Assembly: GCA_030159075.1 (NCBI GenBank)
Contig: BROG01000460.1
Span: 465,501 to 529,500, forward strand
DNA length: 64,000 bases
Direction: 5' to 3'
Origin: Atrina japonica
Taxonomy: Eukaryota > Mollusca > Bivalvia > Pterioida > Pinnidae
The notes beneath the pieces are model-generated. The model did no database searches and was not told the origin of the DNA. It was given only the letters and a program-made list of their open reading frames with translations. The position numbers and the translations under genes are program-made. Positions 10,343 to 23,215 of the stretch are shown here, in pieces; the stretch's first letter is position 1, and each line of letters opens with the position of its first letter.

Positions 10343-12181
10343 AATACAATATTAGTCATACAATATTAGAGAGAAAACATGTGCATTTCTTTATTGGTAG
10401 TGTGACATAAATACAATATACCTGAATGAGTCCAAGTCAGAGAACAAGAAAATTGAAATATTTTCTTAAAACATTAATGTATTCAGTGAAATCAAATTTT
10501 ATAAAGAGTCAGATTGATACAAAACTTGTTCTATGCTTAAGTAAAATATTTTGTCTAAAATGAATTCTAAAGATTAATGGTGCCCAACCCATGAATTAAC
10601 AAACAATGTTAGATTATTTAAGAATTAAATACAAGCATTCTGAATGTTTGTTCATGTTTTATGGACTGTGCCAAGTTAAATCAGAAAGACTGTGTTACCT
10701 TTTAAACATTATCTAAATTCTAACATAAATATTATAACATAACGTTGCATGAAAACTAGTGTGCATTTAATAGGATACATGTACATGTACATACAATTGT
10801 ATAACAATTCTATGTACGTAACATATATTATCATATAATCAATAATATCTGCAGTGTTTTTGCTGGTTCAACATATGCTATGGCTAGACAATCCTGTATC
10901 TATATAAAGTGCACATGAGTGGGCCTGTGTACACTGTCAAACACATCTTCAGTTAAAGGTAAAGGCGTACTTGTAAAGAAACCAGTTTAAGTGAGAGTGA
11001 ATATACTCATTCTTAAAAATCGGATCAAGCCACAGGTAAACAGCTGACTCAGTAAGGTGGGTGTGCGATAACGTGTGACTAATTTGACATTCAATTGCAA
11101 TGAAGGGGGGGTGATTTACGATTATCTACTTCAGGATCATCAAAGCTCTTTATTTTACTGTAACAGCCAGTGACAGACAGTAGCTTTAGGCAGAACTCGT
11201 TTGTAGTCATTATTCAATTTTTGAAAATTTGAGAAGCTTGTTAATACTCACAGGAAGACTTGAAGTCATTGTATGTGTTTACTGTAAGATATTATTTTAG
11301 TTTTGTTACTCTCTAATACATTTAAACTTGAAATATTGCGTCAATACCTGTTTATGTAAGACTTTATCTCTTGTCAACAATAGTTTATAGCAGTACACTT
11401 AAATTTTACAGCTTTTCACAAATATAAATTGGTGTTTAACATGCAGAAATTCTGTACTGCGTGTATCAGCCATACGCTCATATGCTAAGTTTTACTTGCT
11501 TTTTGACAGTTATAAAACCATAACGATGCAACAGGTTTTATTTGGTTTTGTCTGAAAAGTGTATACATACAGACATTTCTGTATAATAGATTTTTGCGGA
11601 CTAAATATGCAGACAAATAAATTCACAGCTTACTTCATTTTTTGGCAAGTTTGGCATCAATCCATCTGGGTATCTAACCCCTGTTCTTGTCCCATCTGGA
11701 TTAGCAGACAATCTGTAATGTTTGTCTACATTTACCAGACATATAAAGCTTACATATAGATCAATTACCAAACATTACCACTGTAATCGATATCAAACAC
11801 ATCAAGCTCAGGTGCTCTGTTATCCTTATTTGGTGAGAAATCAATCAGTGTTAATATCTTGTAAGTTTTTTGTCTCTTATATCAGTGTTTAAACACTTGT
11901 AACATCTGTTATCAGGATAACACCATGTTAATTATATTGATGTCTTTATCAATACTAAACAGCAAGATCATGAAGATGTGTATGAGAAACACAAATACCC
12001 CCAAACCACAGCCAAAGTTTAGCAGGAAAGCCAAGATAGAATGCTCAAAGGATTTGTTTTTACTGACCAAATTATTGATCCTGAGTGATGCATTGAAGTT
12101 TATTGGAGTTTTTTTAATTTTTTTTAATCTATGGAGATACAAACATCATAAATAACCATATATTCTCTGTAATTTGCAAAA
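10343..12181. other. Gene-free stretch with a possible TATA promoter
   Basis: No coding gene. A TATA-like CTATATAAAG at about 10899 is followed about 70 bp later by a donor-like CAGTTAAAG|GTAAAG, which could be a short 5' exon. Paired open frames on both strands at 11912-12155 have no other support. Confidence 0.4.
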
Positions 12182-12370
12182 TACAGTGAAACCTGCTTTA
12201 GCGACCACCTGTGTTTAAAGACCACCAGGTCACAAAGCCTGTTTTTGCTGTCCACATTAGTACCATTTGTGTATAGATCAACCTCTATATAAAGACCACC
12301 TCCCTATAAAGATTGGTTTTGTTGTGTCCTATACTCCTTAAGAGAGTCTTTATATACAGGTTTATTGTGG
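12182..12370. repeat. TA-flanked MITE M2 (decayed copy)
   Basis: It starts TACAGTGAAACCTGCTTTAG and ends in an imperfect inverse (ACAGGTTTATTGTGG). The interior words 'aaagaccacctccctataaag' and 'ttgtgtcc' are shared, in inverted orientation, with 19390, 52466 and 53382. Confidence 0.6.
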
Positions 12371-12382
12371 TTTCTGTTGTGA

Positions 12383-12585
12383 AATCTCTCACCTCTTATC
12401 AGTACTAGTTTAAACCTGACTGAAAACTAAGCTGATTAATAGGTGGGGAAGCTTACAAATTTACTTGCGGGAGGCCGGTGGCCTTTTCCCAGATACATTC
12501 TCCCCCACCACTTAAAACTGGTCACCACTGTATACCAGTGACTGAGAAATTGTTGAGCCTAGCACAAAACATTACAAATGGTTGG
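12383..12585 (+). repeat. SINE, 5'-truncated
   Basis: It has the core and tail of the SINE family: CGGGAGGCCGGTGGCC, CACTTAAAACTGGTCACCAC, TGAGAAATTGTTGAGCC. The tRNA head is lost. Confidence 0.75.
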
Positions 12586-12979
12586 TTAACAATTACATGT
12601 ATAACAAAACTTTGAATAGTGGACACACAGAATGACAGAGAGACCAAATCTATGTACCGTACCCGAGGGCATAAAAAGATACCAGACTTATTCTGCCTAA
12701 ACAGATACAATGAACATGTAATACGTTAAATGTATGATATATGGTAAAGATAATATCGTCCCACCTGTATATCACACTTATACCTTCAAGGTGTTACATG
12801 TGTTTCATTGGTCAGTAAACTGGACTCTTGCTCATCACATGTATCAGTTTGTACAGTCTTTATACAAGTACATGTACATTTGTTGCATGTCAGGCTGTAT
12901 TGATGGCAAATAAACCTCCTGACCCTTCTTAAAATGTACATAGAACTATTAGCAAATGAGATGAAATGTTGCACACTTC
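12586..12979. other. Gene-free stretch
   Basis: No gene or repeat recognised. Confidence 0.5.
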
Positions 12980-13565
12980 TGTAACACCTGATATAACCTG
13001 TATTATCATAGCAGGTGTCATTATTGATATGATATACATTCTTGTAACACCTGATATCACCTGTATTATCATATCAGATGTCATTATTTAGATGATATAC
13101 ATTCTTGTAACACCTGATATCACCTGTATTATCATAGCAGATGTCATTATTGTGATGATATACATTCCTGTAACACCTGATATCACCTGTATTATCATAG
13201 CAGATGTCATTATTGATATGATATACATTCTTGTAACACCTGATATCACCTGTATTATCATATCAGATGTCATTATTTAGATGATATACATTCTTGTAAC
13301 ACCTGATATCACCTTTATTATAATAGGTATATGTATCATTATTGAGATGACAACATACCTTTAACATCTGATATCACCTTTAATATCATAGGTGTCATTA
13401 TTGAGATGGTATACATTCCTGTAACACCTGATATCACCTCTATTACCATAGAAGGTGTCATTATCGAGATGATATATATTCTTGTAACACCTGATATCAC
13501 CTGTATTGCCATAGCAGGTGTCATTATTGAGATGATATATATTTCTGTAACACCTGATATGTTGT
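12980..13565. repeat. Minisatellite, 63-bp unit, about 9 copies
   Basis: GTAACACCTGATATCACC recurs at 12981 (variant), 13044, 13107, 13170, 13233 and 13296, exactly 63 bp apart, then with drift to 13565. Because 63 is a multiple of three, it throws long open frames on both strands. These are not genes. Confidence 0.95.
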
Positions 13566-13605
13566 TATTGATGAGATGTGTGATGAAGATACATGTACAC
13601 CCTGT

Positions 13606-15075
13606 CTATTGAGAACATAGCTACCCTGTCTATGCAGTAACATAGCTCACTGCTACCCTGTCTATGCAGTAACATAGCTCACTGCTACCCTGTCTATTCA
13701 GTAACATAGCTCACTGCTACCCTGTCTATGCAGTAACATAGCTCACTGCTACCTGTCTATGCAGTAACATAGCTCACTGCTACCTGTCTATGCAGTAACA
13801 TAGCTCACTGCTACCCTGTCTATGCAGTAACATAGCTCACTGCTACCTGTCTATGCAGTAACATAGCTCACTGCTACCCTGTCTACCCATAGCTCACTGC
13901 TACCCTGTCTATGCAGTAACATAGCTCACTGCACCTGTCTATGCAGTAACATAGCTCACTGCTACCTGTCTATGCAGTAACATAGCTCACTGCTACCCTG
14001 TCTATGCAGTAACATAGCTCACTGCTACCCTGTCTATGCAGTAACATAGCTCACTGCTACCTGTCTATGCAGTAACATAGCTCACTGCTACCTGTCTATG
14101 CAGTAACATAGCTCACTGCTACCTGTCTATGCAGTAACATAGCTCACTGCTACCTGTCTATGCAGTAACATAGCTCACTGCTACCCTGTCTATGCAGTAA
14201 CATAGCTCACTGCTACCTGTCTATGCAGTAACATAGCTCACTGCTACCCTGTCTATGCAGTAACATAGCTCACTGCTACCTGTCTATGCAGTAACATAGC
14301 TCACTGCTACCTGTCTATGCAGTAACATAGCTCACTGCTACCTGTCTATTCAGTAACATAGCTACATTTTGTATCCTGTCTATTCAGTAATTGTTACCTT
14401 GTCTATTCAGTAGCATAGCTACCCTGTCTATTCAGTAACATAGCTATATGTACATGTACCCTGTCTGTTCAGTAACATACCAGTAGCTACCCTGTCTATT
14501 CAGTAACATAGCTACCCTGTCTATTTAGTAACATAGCTACATATTGTACAATCTATTCAGTAACATAGCTACATGTACATGTACCCTGTGTGTTCAGTAA
14601 CATACCAGTAGCTACCCTGTCTGTTCAGTAACATACCAGTAGCTACCCTGTCTGTTCAGTAACATAGCTACCCTGTCTGTTCAGTAACATACCAGTAGCT
14701 ACCCTGTCTGTTCAGTAACATAGCTACCCTGTCTGTTCAGTAACATAGCTACCCTGTCTATTCAGTAACATAGCTACATGTACATGTACCCTGTCTGTTC
14801 AGTAACATACTGGTAGCTACCCTGTCTGTTCAGTAACATACCAGTAGCTACCCTGTCTGTTCAGTAACATAGCTACCCTGTCTGTTCAGTAACATAGCTA
14901 CCCTGTCTGTTCAGTAACATAGCTACCCTGTCTGTTCAGTAACATAGCTACCCTGTCTGTTCAGTAACATAGCTACCCTGTCTGTTCAGTAACATAGCTA
15001 CCCTGTCTGTTCAGTAACATAGCTACCCTGTCTGTTCAGTAACATAGCTACCCTGTCTGTTCAGTAACATATACA
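13606..15075. repeat. Minisatellite block, 31/32-bp then 25-bp units
   Basis: The first part (to about 14350) repeats GCTCACTGCTACC, CTGTCTATGCAGTAACATA with a 31- or 32-bp period (ACCCTG or ACCTG). The second part repeats GCTACCCTGTCT, GTTCAGTAACATA at 25 bp, with interspersed longer forms carrying CATACCAGTA or ACATGTACATGTA. More than 45 units in all. Confidence 0.95.
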
Positions 15076-15272
15076 TTGTAACCCTGTATGTAGTGTTCAT
15101 AGTTGTCATCATATACGTGTATATACATACATGTATGTTAGGACCTTATAGGAATTTATGTCACAAGTTAAAGATCTAATTAGGTCAAATATAAAATATT
15201 TGTGAGTCTAATTTGAACTATGGTAACTGTAGATGAATATTACAAATCAACCTTTTGTATGTAAACAGCCTG

Positions 15273-15719
<447 letters not shown>

Positions 15720-15895
15720 TGAAAAAGCCAATAAATTCTGCTGGCTATTGGCTTCTGTTAGACTTGTATGTATATAAAAAGCTGATAAATTTTGCTGGCT
15801 ATTGGCTTCTGTTAGACTTGTACATGTATGTATATAAAAAAGCTGATAAATGTTGCTGGCTATTGGCTTCTGTTGGATTTCTTTGTATATCAACT
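15720..15895. repeat. Three-copy tandem repeat, 54-61 bp
   Basis: TGCTGGCTATTGGCTTCTGT recurs at 15739, 15793 and 15854. The third unit is longer because of an ACATGTA insertion in the spacer. Confidence 0.9.
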
Positions 15896-16720
15896 GCACT
15901 TATTCTTGATCAATCAGAACTTTCATTATTTGATTGGTTAAAATTGGTGTTGGGCTGAAAGCCAAGAAAAAAAAAATTCTGGTTTTAATATTATGTATGT
16001 TGTCAGACAGACACCATTAAGGTGAGCTGTACATTTGTACATTACATCGTATTGTTGGACATCTTATCAGTTTAAATATCTTCCCACTGACTTGATATAC
16101 TGGTTTAAAAAGTTTGAAAGTAAATATTTGTGATATCAAAAATGCCTTTGTATCCTGCCTTCATTGCCCTTGGCAGCACTATTAATGTTCTTCATTGAAA
16201 TACTTAACTTGCGTTTTGGTGCATCTATGAAATAAAAAATGTCAAGGTTCTTTCATATTTATATCTGGTTATAGCTTTGTTGTAATACTAACCAACATTT
16301 TATCTTAAGTATGATCATATGAATTTTTGTAAGATGAATGCATAGTTTTGAGTATCATGTGTTTCATTTTCGTAAATTACTGTATGTAAATTAGAAAAGT
16401 AGAAATGTAGAAAATGACAGTAAATTATTTGCATATGTATTTTTACTATATAGATGTATTTGTTACACAAGCTATTCAATTGTTAGCTAATACTGTAACT
16501 TTTATAATTGTTATTTTTTAACTCTTATTTTTCTATATGTGTATAATTTAAGTCCTGTTGCCCCTAAGTATTCCTATCGAACACTCTATCGGGACCAATC
16601 TGCTGTTTTGTGTAGTGTTTTGTTTGTTAAGTGTTTTTACACTGCACGTTATAATGTTGCAGTTATATAGTACATGAAGCAGCAAGTTTTAATGATATAA
16701 GATATTACTCAGTTCTAATG
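15896..16720. other. Gene-free stretch
   Basis: AT-rich, no gene seen. Confidence 0.5.
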
Positions 16721-16812
16721 TATAGTAAAGTCCATATAACCTGACGGGATGGAGTCTTGTGAGCCCTTTCTTGACCTGGATGTTTAGGTAATGCAGCATA
16801 AAAACATGTGGG
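16721..16812 (+). repeat. Dispersed repeat R3 (short copy)
   Basis: It contains TAGTAAAGTCCATATAACCT, GGAGTCTTGTGAGCCCTTTC and TTAGGTAATGCAGCATAA, matching the first third of 10081 and 42859. Confidence 0.55.
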
Positions 16813-16911
16813 TCAAATATCTATTTTGATAACTTACACCCATTTGGCAAGCTTTGTTGTCCTCTGACAACTGTTGTTCTTGATAATCATACAATGTTCC
16901 TTTTGTCTCTT

Positions 16912-17535
16912 AATCACTCTTTCTGTCTTGGTAATTATACTTTCTGTCTGGGTAGTCACATTCTGTATGGGTAGTCACATTTTCTGTCTGAGTATTCATA
17001 CTTTATTTGGGTAGTCACACTTTCTGTCTAGGAAGTCAAACTTTCTGTCTGGGTAATCACATTGTCTGGGTAGTCATACTTTCTGTCTGGGTAATCACAC
17101 TTTCTGTCTGGGTAGTCATACTTTCTGTCTGGGTAATCACATTTTCTGTCTGGGTAGTCACACTGTCTGTCTAGGAATTCATACTTTCTGTCTGGATAAT
17201 CACACTGCCTGTCTGGGTAGTCATACTTTGTCTGGGTTATCATACTTTACCTTGGTAGATGCACTTTCTGTCTTGGAAGTCATACTTTCTGTCTGGGTAA
17301 TCACACTGTCTGTCTGGGTAGTGATAATTTCTGTCTGGGTATTCACACTGTCGGTTTAGGAAGTCATACTTTCTGTCTGGGTAGTCATACTTTACCTTGG
17401 TAATTACACTTTCTGCCTGGATAGTCATACTTTCTGTCTGGGTAATCACACTTTCTATTTGGGCTGCCAGACTCTGTAAAGGTAATCACAGTGTCTGTCT
17501 GGGTACTCATACATTTTTACTTTCTGTCTGGACAT
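16912..17535. repeat. Minisatellite, about 21-bp unit
   Basis: Variants of CTTTCTGTCTGGGTAGTCATA, about 28 copies, with substitution drift (AATCACA, AGTCACA). It creates 70-codon open frames on the - strand that are not genes. Confidence 0.93.
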
Positions 17536-17539
17536 TACA

Positions 17540-17785
17540 CTATATCAACCAATCTCACAGGTACAATATACTGCATATATATATCAACCAATCTCACAGG
17601 TACAATACACTGCATATATATATCAACCAATCTCACAGGTACAATATACTGCATATATATATCAACCAATCTCACAGGTACAATATACTGCATATATATA
17701 TCAACCAATCTCACAGGTACAATATACTGCATATATATATCAACCAATCTCACAGGTACAATATACTGCATATATATATATACCA
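17540..17785. repeat. Minisatellite, 39-bp unit, 6 copies
   Basis: CAACCAATCTCACAGGTACA recurs at 17546, 17585 and 17624 and onward every 39 bp, separated by ATATATAT. The copies are nearly identical, so the array is young. It is open in several frames on both strands because 39 is a multiple of three. Confidence 0.95.
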
Positions 17786-18479
17786 TAGTAACCATTTTCC
17801 CTTTATTCATTATCAAAAATGCATCATTACAATTCTTGCTATGTACTGTTTTCATGATAAACTTGATTTTATACGCATGTTGTGTTGATAAAGAGTCAAG
17901 TTCATAATCGTATAGTCATTATTTTTACAGCAAAATTTTCTCAGTAGGATCATTTTCTAATACAATTGCTAAATCTTGAAAATAGAAAATTTTTAAATTA
18001 TGAGCAAATGTACAATGAAAGTGTGAGATATTTTAAGTTTTATTGTATATGTTTCATCAAAGTTGCTTTAGAAATGACTTTCCATGACTGTTTTGAAAAA
18101 ATATGGGTTTATATGAAATATGTTGAGAAAAATAAAAAGATTCCTTGCTTTTGTCACCCTGCTGTACATAAAAAGTGTATGTACATGTCATTGCTCTGCT
18201 TTTGTCTGCAAGGTACACTTTGAATTCCTCTGGGATGAAATTTATGAATATTTTGTCTGAACGAAATACAGCCCCGAGTTACAACACTAAATTGTGTGTT
18301 CTGTTACCTGTTCAAGTGTCCAAGGTGTGCCTAAAGCCACTGTAGTAAGTCTTTATCAGATGTGTGAGGCTTCGTTTTGTAACAGCGTTATAAGTAATGA
18401 ATCCTTTTCTGGATTGTTGTCATTGGTGAAGTTACAACAAACTTACTAATTGTTACCAGGGGTGATATTAATGACCATT
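17786..18479. other. Gene-free stretch upstream of the Kelch gene
   Basis: No gene recognised. An 85-codon open frame at 17966 is AT-driven and unsupported. Confidence 0.5.
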
Positions 18480-18773
18480 TTCTTACCGACGGACAGCTTT
18501 AATCGTATTAGTCAGTTTCTCCTGTGCTGGTGTATTTGATGCTGCTTGTAAGTCATTTGTCAACGGAGGATCGGTCATTCAAAAACTCGTCATCGGCTTT
18601 CGTCATTGGCCGACAGTATTGTTTCAGTAAGCATTGGGTGTTCACATTGCTGATGGCCAAATTTTCTTCATGACTCGTCTATCTCAAGCTTAGTTGACTT
18701 TCGGACGTGTACATCTTTAAACTGTTCTTCAGTAGGAGGATTACCTGGATATAGTTGTTGTTATTTTAACAAG
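18480..18773 (+). promoter_or_regulatory. Probable promoter/5' UTR of Kelch gene 1
   Basis: CpG dinucleotides are much denser here (ACCGACGG, AACGGAGGATCGG, CTCGTCATCGGCTTTCGTC) than in the flanks. The stretch leads directly into the first coding exon. No TATA box stands out, so a dispersed CpG-type promoter is inferred. Confidence 0.45.
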
Positions 18774-18823
18774 ATGGATATAGATAAGGAAAAAAGTGAG
18801 GATATGAAAAATATGGAACAAAT
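18774..18823 (+). CDS. BTB-Kelch gene 1, first coding exon
   Basis: An ATG in good context (A at -3, G at +4) opens 16 codons, MDIDKEKSEDMKNMEQ, plus two bases, and runs into a perfect donor, AAT|GTAAGT at 18824. The two leftover bases (AT) join the first base (G) of the exon at 25510 to give Met, and the frame then continues as QNDVNSANSASK. The phase match, the CpG-rich leader and the polar composition all agree with the following exon. This start replaces the ATG at 25478, which lies inside the intron's pyrimidine tract. The residues are charged and probably unstructured. The link across 6.7 kb is inferred from splice signals only. Confidence 0.75.
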
Positions 18824-19389
18824 GTAAGTCATATTTATTTATATATAAATTATAATATGAATAGAAGATAATTTTGTTATTTTCCTATATATCTTTTTAT
18901 GTTTCATATTGTGTATGATTCCATAGATTGGAATGATATTTTTATTACATTTTAAACACAAAATTATGAAATTGAGAATTATAAAAAATTTTTAACTAAA
19001 AGTACCGGAGTATGGCAGTCTAGCAAATATTTTACCCAATTAATAAAAATGAAAGTAAAAAATGTATTCAAGTCTGAAAGTTTTTCTCAGCTACCAGTAC
19101 TGTTTGAAAAATAAAAGTTAAGTAAAATTTTCAAATTTGAGTAACTCTTTAAGTTTATGGCAGTGAGTTTTCTTTACATGCATGTACATGTACATATATA
19201 TATATTTTAAAACATTTTGCGTGTAATATCCTTATTGTGAGGTTATTTATACTGGTGTCTCATAAAACATGGGGGCAAAGCTACCTCATTTCCTCAGTAC
19301 TCTAGGTAAACTACATGTAATTATTGAAAACTTGTTTACTTTATGCTGCAACTGGACATGTTTGTATATTTATGACATAACACTGTACA

Positions 19390-19565
19390 TACAGTGAAAC
19401 TTGTATATAAAAGCCCTTAGGGACACAACAAAACAGTCGTCATAGGGAGGTGGTCTTTATATTGAGATTAACTTGTTCACAAAATCAGTTGAGGACAGTA
19501 AAAAACGGTCTTTATGATCAGGTGGTCTTTATACACAGGTGGTCATTAAAGCAGGTATTACTTTA
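19390..19565. repeat. TA-flanked MITE M2 (copy in intron)
   Basis: TACAGTGAAACTTGTATATA at one end, and GTCATTAAAGCAGGTATTAC as the decayed inverse at the other. The interior has GGGAGGTGGTCTTTATAT, as in the copies at 52466 and 53382. Confidence 0.65.
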
Positions 19566-20399
19566 ATGACAAAAGTTATAGCTCATTACCTATTTGTCTT
19601 TTTAATGGGGAAACAATAAATTTGACTAAATATTTTTTTTTGTGAACAATAACAAAATCTGTTTCCTATTCAGTGACATTGCATTAGTTTTACATGTACT
19701 TATAATTTTACAGTTGAGATGATAAAGAAAAAACATTGACTTTGAGTATTGAGTAAACTTGGTGACTTCAGGCCCTGGTCTTTGGTCAGGGTTTCATTCA
19801 TTGTCAAATTTTGATAGATTCATATAGATGGCTCTAGCAGTTCATTCTTATATATATATAAATAACTCATCATGGTCAACTCATCATGGTCATATACCTT
19901 AATTCTATAGAGAAAAGTGAAAATTAGAGATGAGAATACTTTAAATATTTTAAAAAACTAAAAGATTAAAACCATTTCACTATGAATTTACTGTCAAAAT
20001 GATGCCAATTTTTATTACAATATTTTTTCATAATGTTTGACAGTATTTGATAGAGTTCATAAGTAAAATACATTTCTTGATACTTTTGATGAGAAAATAA
20101 TCAATTTCAGGTAGTTTTTATTTTATATTTTTTTATTTCAATTATTAATTGCAAAATTTCATATATATAAATTCCCTAATGGTGCTTTTTCACTGATTTT
20201 GAGCAGGTAAGGTCAATGGTTTGATAATTGTGTAAACCTGTCATGTTGGTATTGCCTTAAAGCTGTCAAATCAACTTTTAAACAATTTTAAAATTTTGTT
20301 GTTTTTTACTTAAGAGTTGAACATAACTGTATCAACTTAAAACATTTTGAAATAACTAAAAGCCTAGAATTTGACAGTTTTCTGTATGTGTCGTATACA

Positions 20400-20596
20400 T
20401 AGTGGAACCTCGCTACTCAGACCACCTACACTGACTCTGATTAACTACATGTAGATGTTATCCTTATAATTATTGAGGGTTGGTTTTTATAAAATATTTT
20501 TACAAAATATTCAAGAGACTGAAGGTGAGTTTGAGGTGGTCTCTTAAAGTGAGGTGGTCTCTTAAAGTGAGATGGTCTTTAGGCTAGGTTCCACTC

Positions 20597-20598
<2 letters not shown>
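20400..20598. repeat. Inverted-repeat element M4
   Basis: The ends TAGTGGAACCTCGCTA and TAGGTTCCACTCTA are inverted. Inside, GAGGTGGTCTCTTAAAGT is repeated in tandem. It is related to a partial copy at 47609. Confidence 0.65.

Positions 20599-20601
<3 letters not shown>

Positions 20602-20657
<56 letters not shown>
20602..20657. repeat. (TA)n microsatellite
   Basis: About 56 bp of pure TA directly beside the M4 element, as expected if a TA target site seeded or received the element. Confidence 0.97.
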
Positions 20658-20663
<6 letters not shown>

Positions 20664-21616
20664 GTCACATTTTAGATGCTATCAGCACTTTCAGTAGTTT
20701 TTAGAGTACATTTACACGTGGAAGACAACTTATGTACATTGTACATGTACTTTAAAAATGGAAACTGGTTTAGGACCAGTGGCGGGCTAGGATCAGTAGC
20801 TGGCTATGGTGTGATTTCATCTTAATGCGGTTTGTGTTGGTTGTGCAGATTATGTACATGTATTCGATTCATTCTCTTTAAGTTAGGTATAAAGTTTCTC
20901 AGTTCAGGTATTTTGTAGATATTGAGGGAGTGCCTTGTTTCACAGAAAGGCTTTGTCAGGGGCTAATAGACCCTTTTTGGGAAAGGGTGCTGGACCCTTT
21001 CAATTGGGAATTTTATGTTGCAATCTGCTAAATTTGGTAACAAAAATTACCGGTAGTATCAGTTATGGTAATTTTACTTAAAAAGTAATTATACAAATCT
21101 TGTGATTCATTTATATCTCTTATCAAACTGACAACATGAATTTCATCTGAAGACATGAAGCTTAAGGTACATGTATTAATTCAGCATTTTTTTTTTTTTT
21201 TATACTTGTACATCAAAAGTTAGGTACATGGTGAACATAATTGGGAAATTTTCGCTAAAAATTGGGGAAAATATTGCTGATTTTGCATTGGGAATGGGTT
21301 CTTTTATCGGACCCACATGTTGATGATATTAATCCCTGCTTTTGGTTGCTTGTTGATTGATGGAGAGGTTTTTGTAAACATAGTTGATGTGTTCATAATC
21401 AGGTATTGTAGTTTAGCAATATGTTCTTTCTCTGGTAACTTGTAACCAATTATTTTTGTTCGTGATTAGAAACTAGTGAACACCATACAACTGTAAAGAA
21501 AAAACCAAGTGTGCTGTGAAAAACCAGTAAAACAAAAACTATAGCAAGTGTCATCTATGTTGCTGGCTTTGACTTGATTTAATGAGGAGCTTGAGGACTT
21601 AAAGTCCTTGCCACTC

Positions 21617-22450
21617 CAGTGAGGCTCTACCATTTCAACTACTACTACAACAGTACCAACTTGATCAGCATCATTCTGCTATACCATCTCTTTACTACAA
21701 CTACAACAATACCAACTTGATTATCATCATTCTGCTCTACCATCTCTCTACTACTACTACAATGCTAACTCTATCAGCATCATTCTGCTCTACCATCTCA
21801 ACTAATACTACAACAATGCCAACTCTATCAGCATTATTCTGCTCTACCATCTCTACTACTACTACAACAATACCAACTCTATCAATATCATTCTGCTCTA
21901 CCATCTTTACTACTACAACAATGCCAACTCTATCAGCAACATTCTGCTCTACCATCTTTACTACTACTACAACAATGCCAGCTTGATCAGCAACATTCTG
22001 CTCTACCATCTCAACTAATACTACAACAATGCCAACTCTATCAGCATTATTCTGCTCTACCATCTTTACTACTACAACAATGCCAACTCTATCAGCATTA
22101 TTCTGCTCTACCATCTTTACTACTACAACAATGCCAACTCTATCAGCATTATTCTGCTCTACCATCTTTACTACTACAACAATGCCAACTCTATCAGCAT
22201 TATTCTGCTCTACCATCTTTACTACTACAACAATGCCAACTCTATCAGCATTATTCTGCTATACCATCTCTACTACTACTACAACAATACCAACTCTATC
22301 AATATCATTCTGCTCTACCATCTTTACTACTACTACAACAATGCCAGCTTGATCAGCAACATTCTGCTCTACCATCTCTACTACTACTACAACAGTGCCA
22401 ACTTGATCAGCATCATTCTGTTATACCATCTTTACTACTACTACTACCAC
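21617..22450. repeat. Minisatellite, 51/54/57-bp unit with embedded (ACT)n
   Basis: The unit carries CAATGCCAACTCTATCAGCA, TTATTCTGCTCTACCATC and a variable ACTACTACT run; about 15 copies. Length changes come in steps of three from the ACT run, so both strands stay open for 90-160 codons. The translations are pure 17-19-residue repeats, lie in an intron and are not taken as genes. Confidence 0.93.
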
Positions 22451-23114
22451 AATGCCAACTTTACCAGTAATATTTCAGTGTACTAGCTGCACCAATGCCA
22501 CTAGCAGAAAATATTATGTAATACAAACTTTACCAATGTCACCTCTATTTGATGCCAGTCCTATTGTATGGAATTTACCAGTTAATCCTTCATATACCAA
22601 TTAACAAGTGTCATCATTGAAAATTAATAGTACCAAATATTATATATATGTAGTTTTTGGTCCTTTTGTTCATCTGTTTATCCATTTTTCTATCTTGTCT
22701 GTTTTGCAAAATTTGGTTTCTTTTCAATGAATGTTGTTTCTCAAATTGTAATCAAATTTGACTTGTTGCTTTTATCAGTATATACAATTATGACCAATAA
22801 TGACACTTTTTGTCAGAGCTTTGGGACTTTGAAATTTTCATAAATGTCTTGAGGGTATAGTGTTACCTATATACATTTTGTTATAAATATGTAAATCTCT
22901 TTTCTAGAACACCTGAGTTATTTGGGTGACATATTGTTATTTGTTGCCATCTGGTGCTGTGTATTGTAGATGACACAGGTGTGTGTCATCTGGGTTTGCT
23001 GCATACTTTTGGACATCATAACCATCATCTCAAAAACTTGTTTGTTCTTTTTTTTTAACTCCCGTGTTTGATATGTGGTATCTCTAGTTCAGATTCAGAT
23101 GTAACGGAAACTGC

Positions 23115-23134
23115 ACGCATGCACGCACACACTA

Positions 23135-23165
<31 letters not shown>

Positions 23166-23215
23166 CACACACACACACTAACACACACACTAACACACAC
23201 ACACACACACACACC
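23115..23215. repeat. (CA)n microsatellite with ACTA interruptions
   Basis: ACACAC runs broken by ACTAACAC at regular intervals. Confidence 0.97.

Noticed and set aside
12980..13565. A link between the TGATATCA core of the 63-bp minisatellite and the GTGATATCAC element
   Set aside because: Only eight bases are shared and the contexts differ; chance is sufficient.
13088..13612. Several 60-68-codon open frames on both strands
   Set aside because: They are translations of a 63-bp tandem repeat whose length is a multiple of three.
13606..15075. CRISPR-like array
   Set aside because: Units are contiguous with no unique spacers, and the DNA is clearly from an animal.
17028..17907. Open frames of 70-163 codons
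   Set aside because: Generated by the 21-bp and 39-bp minisatellites.
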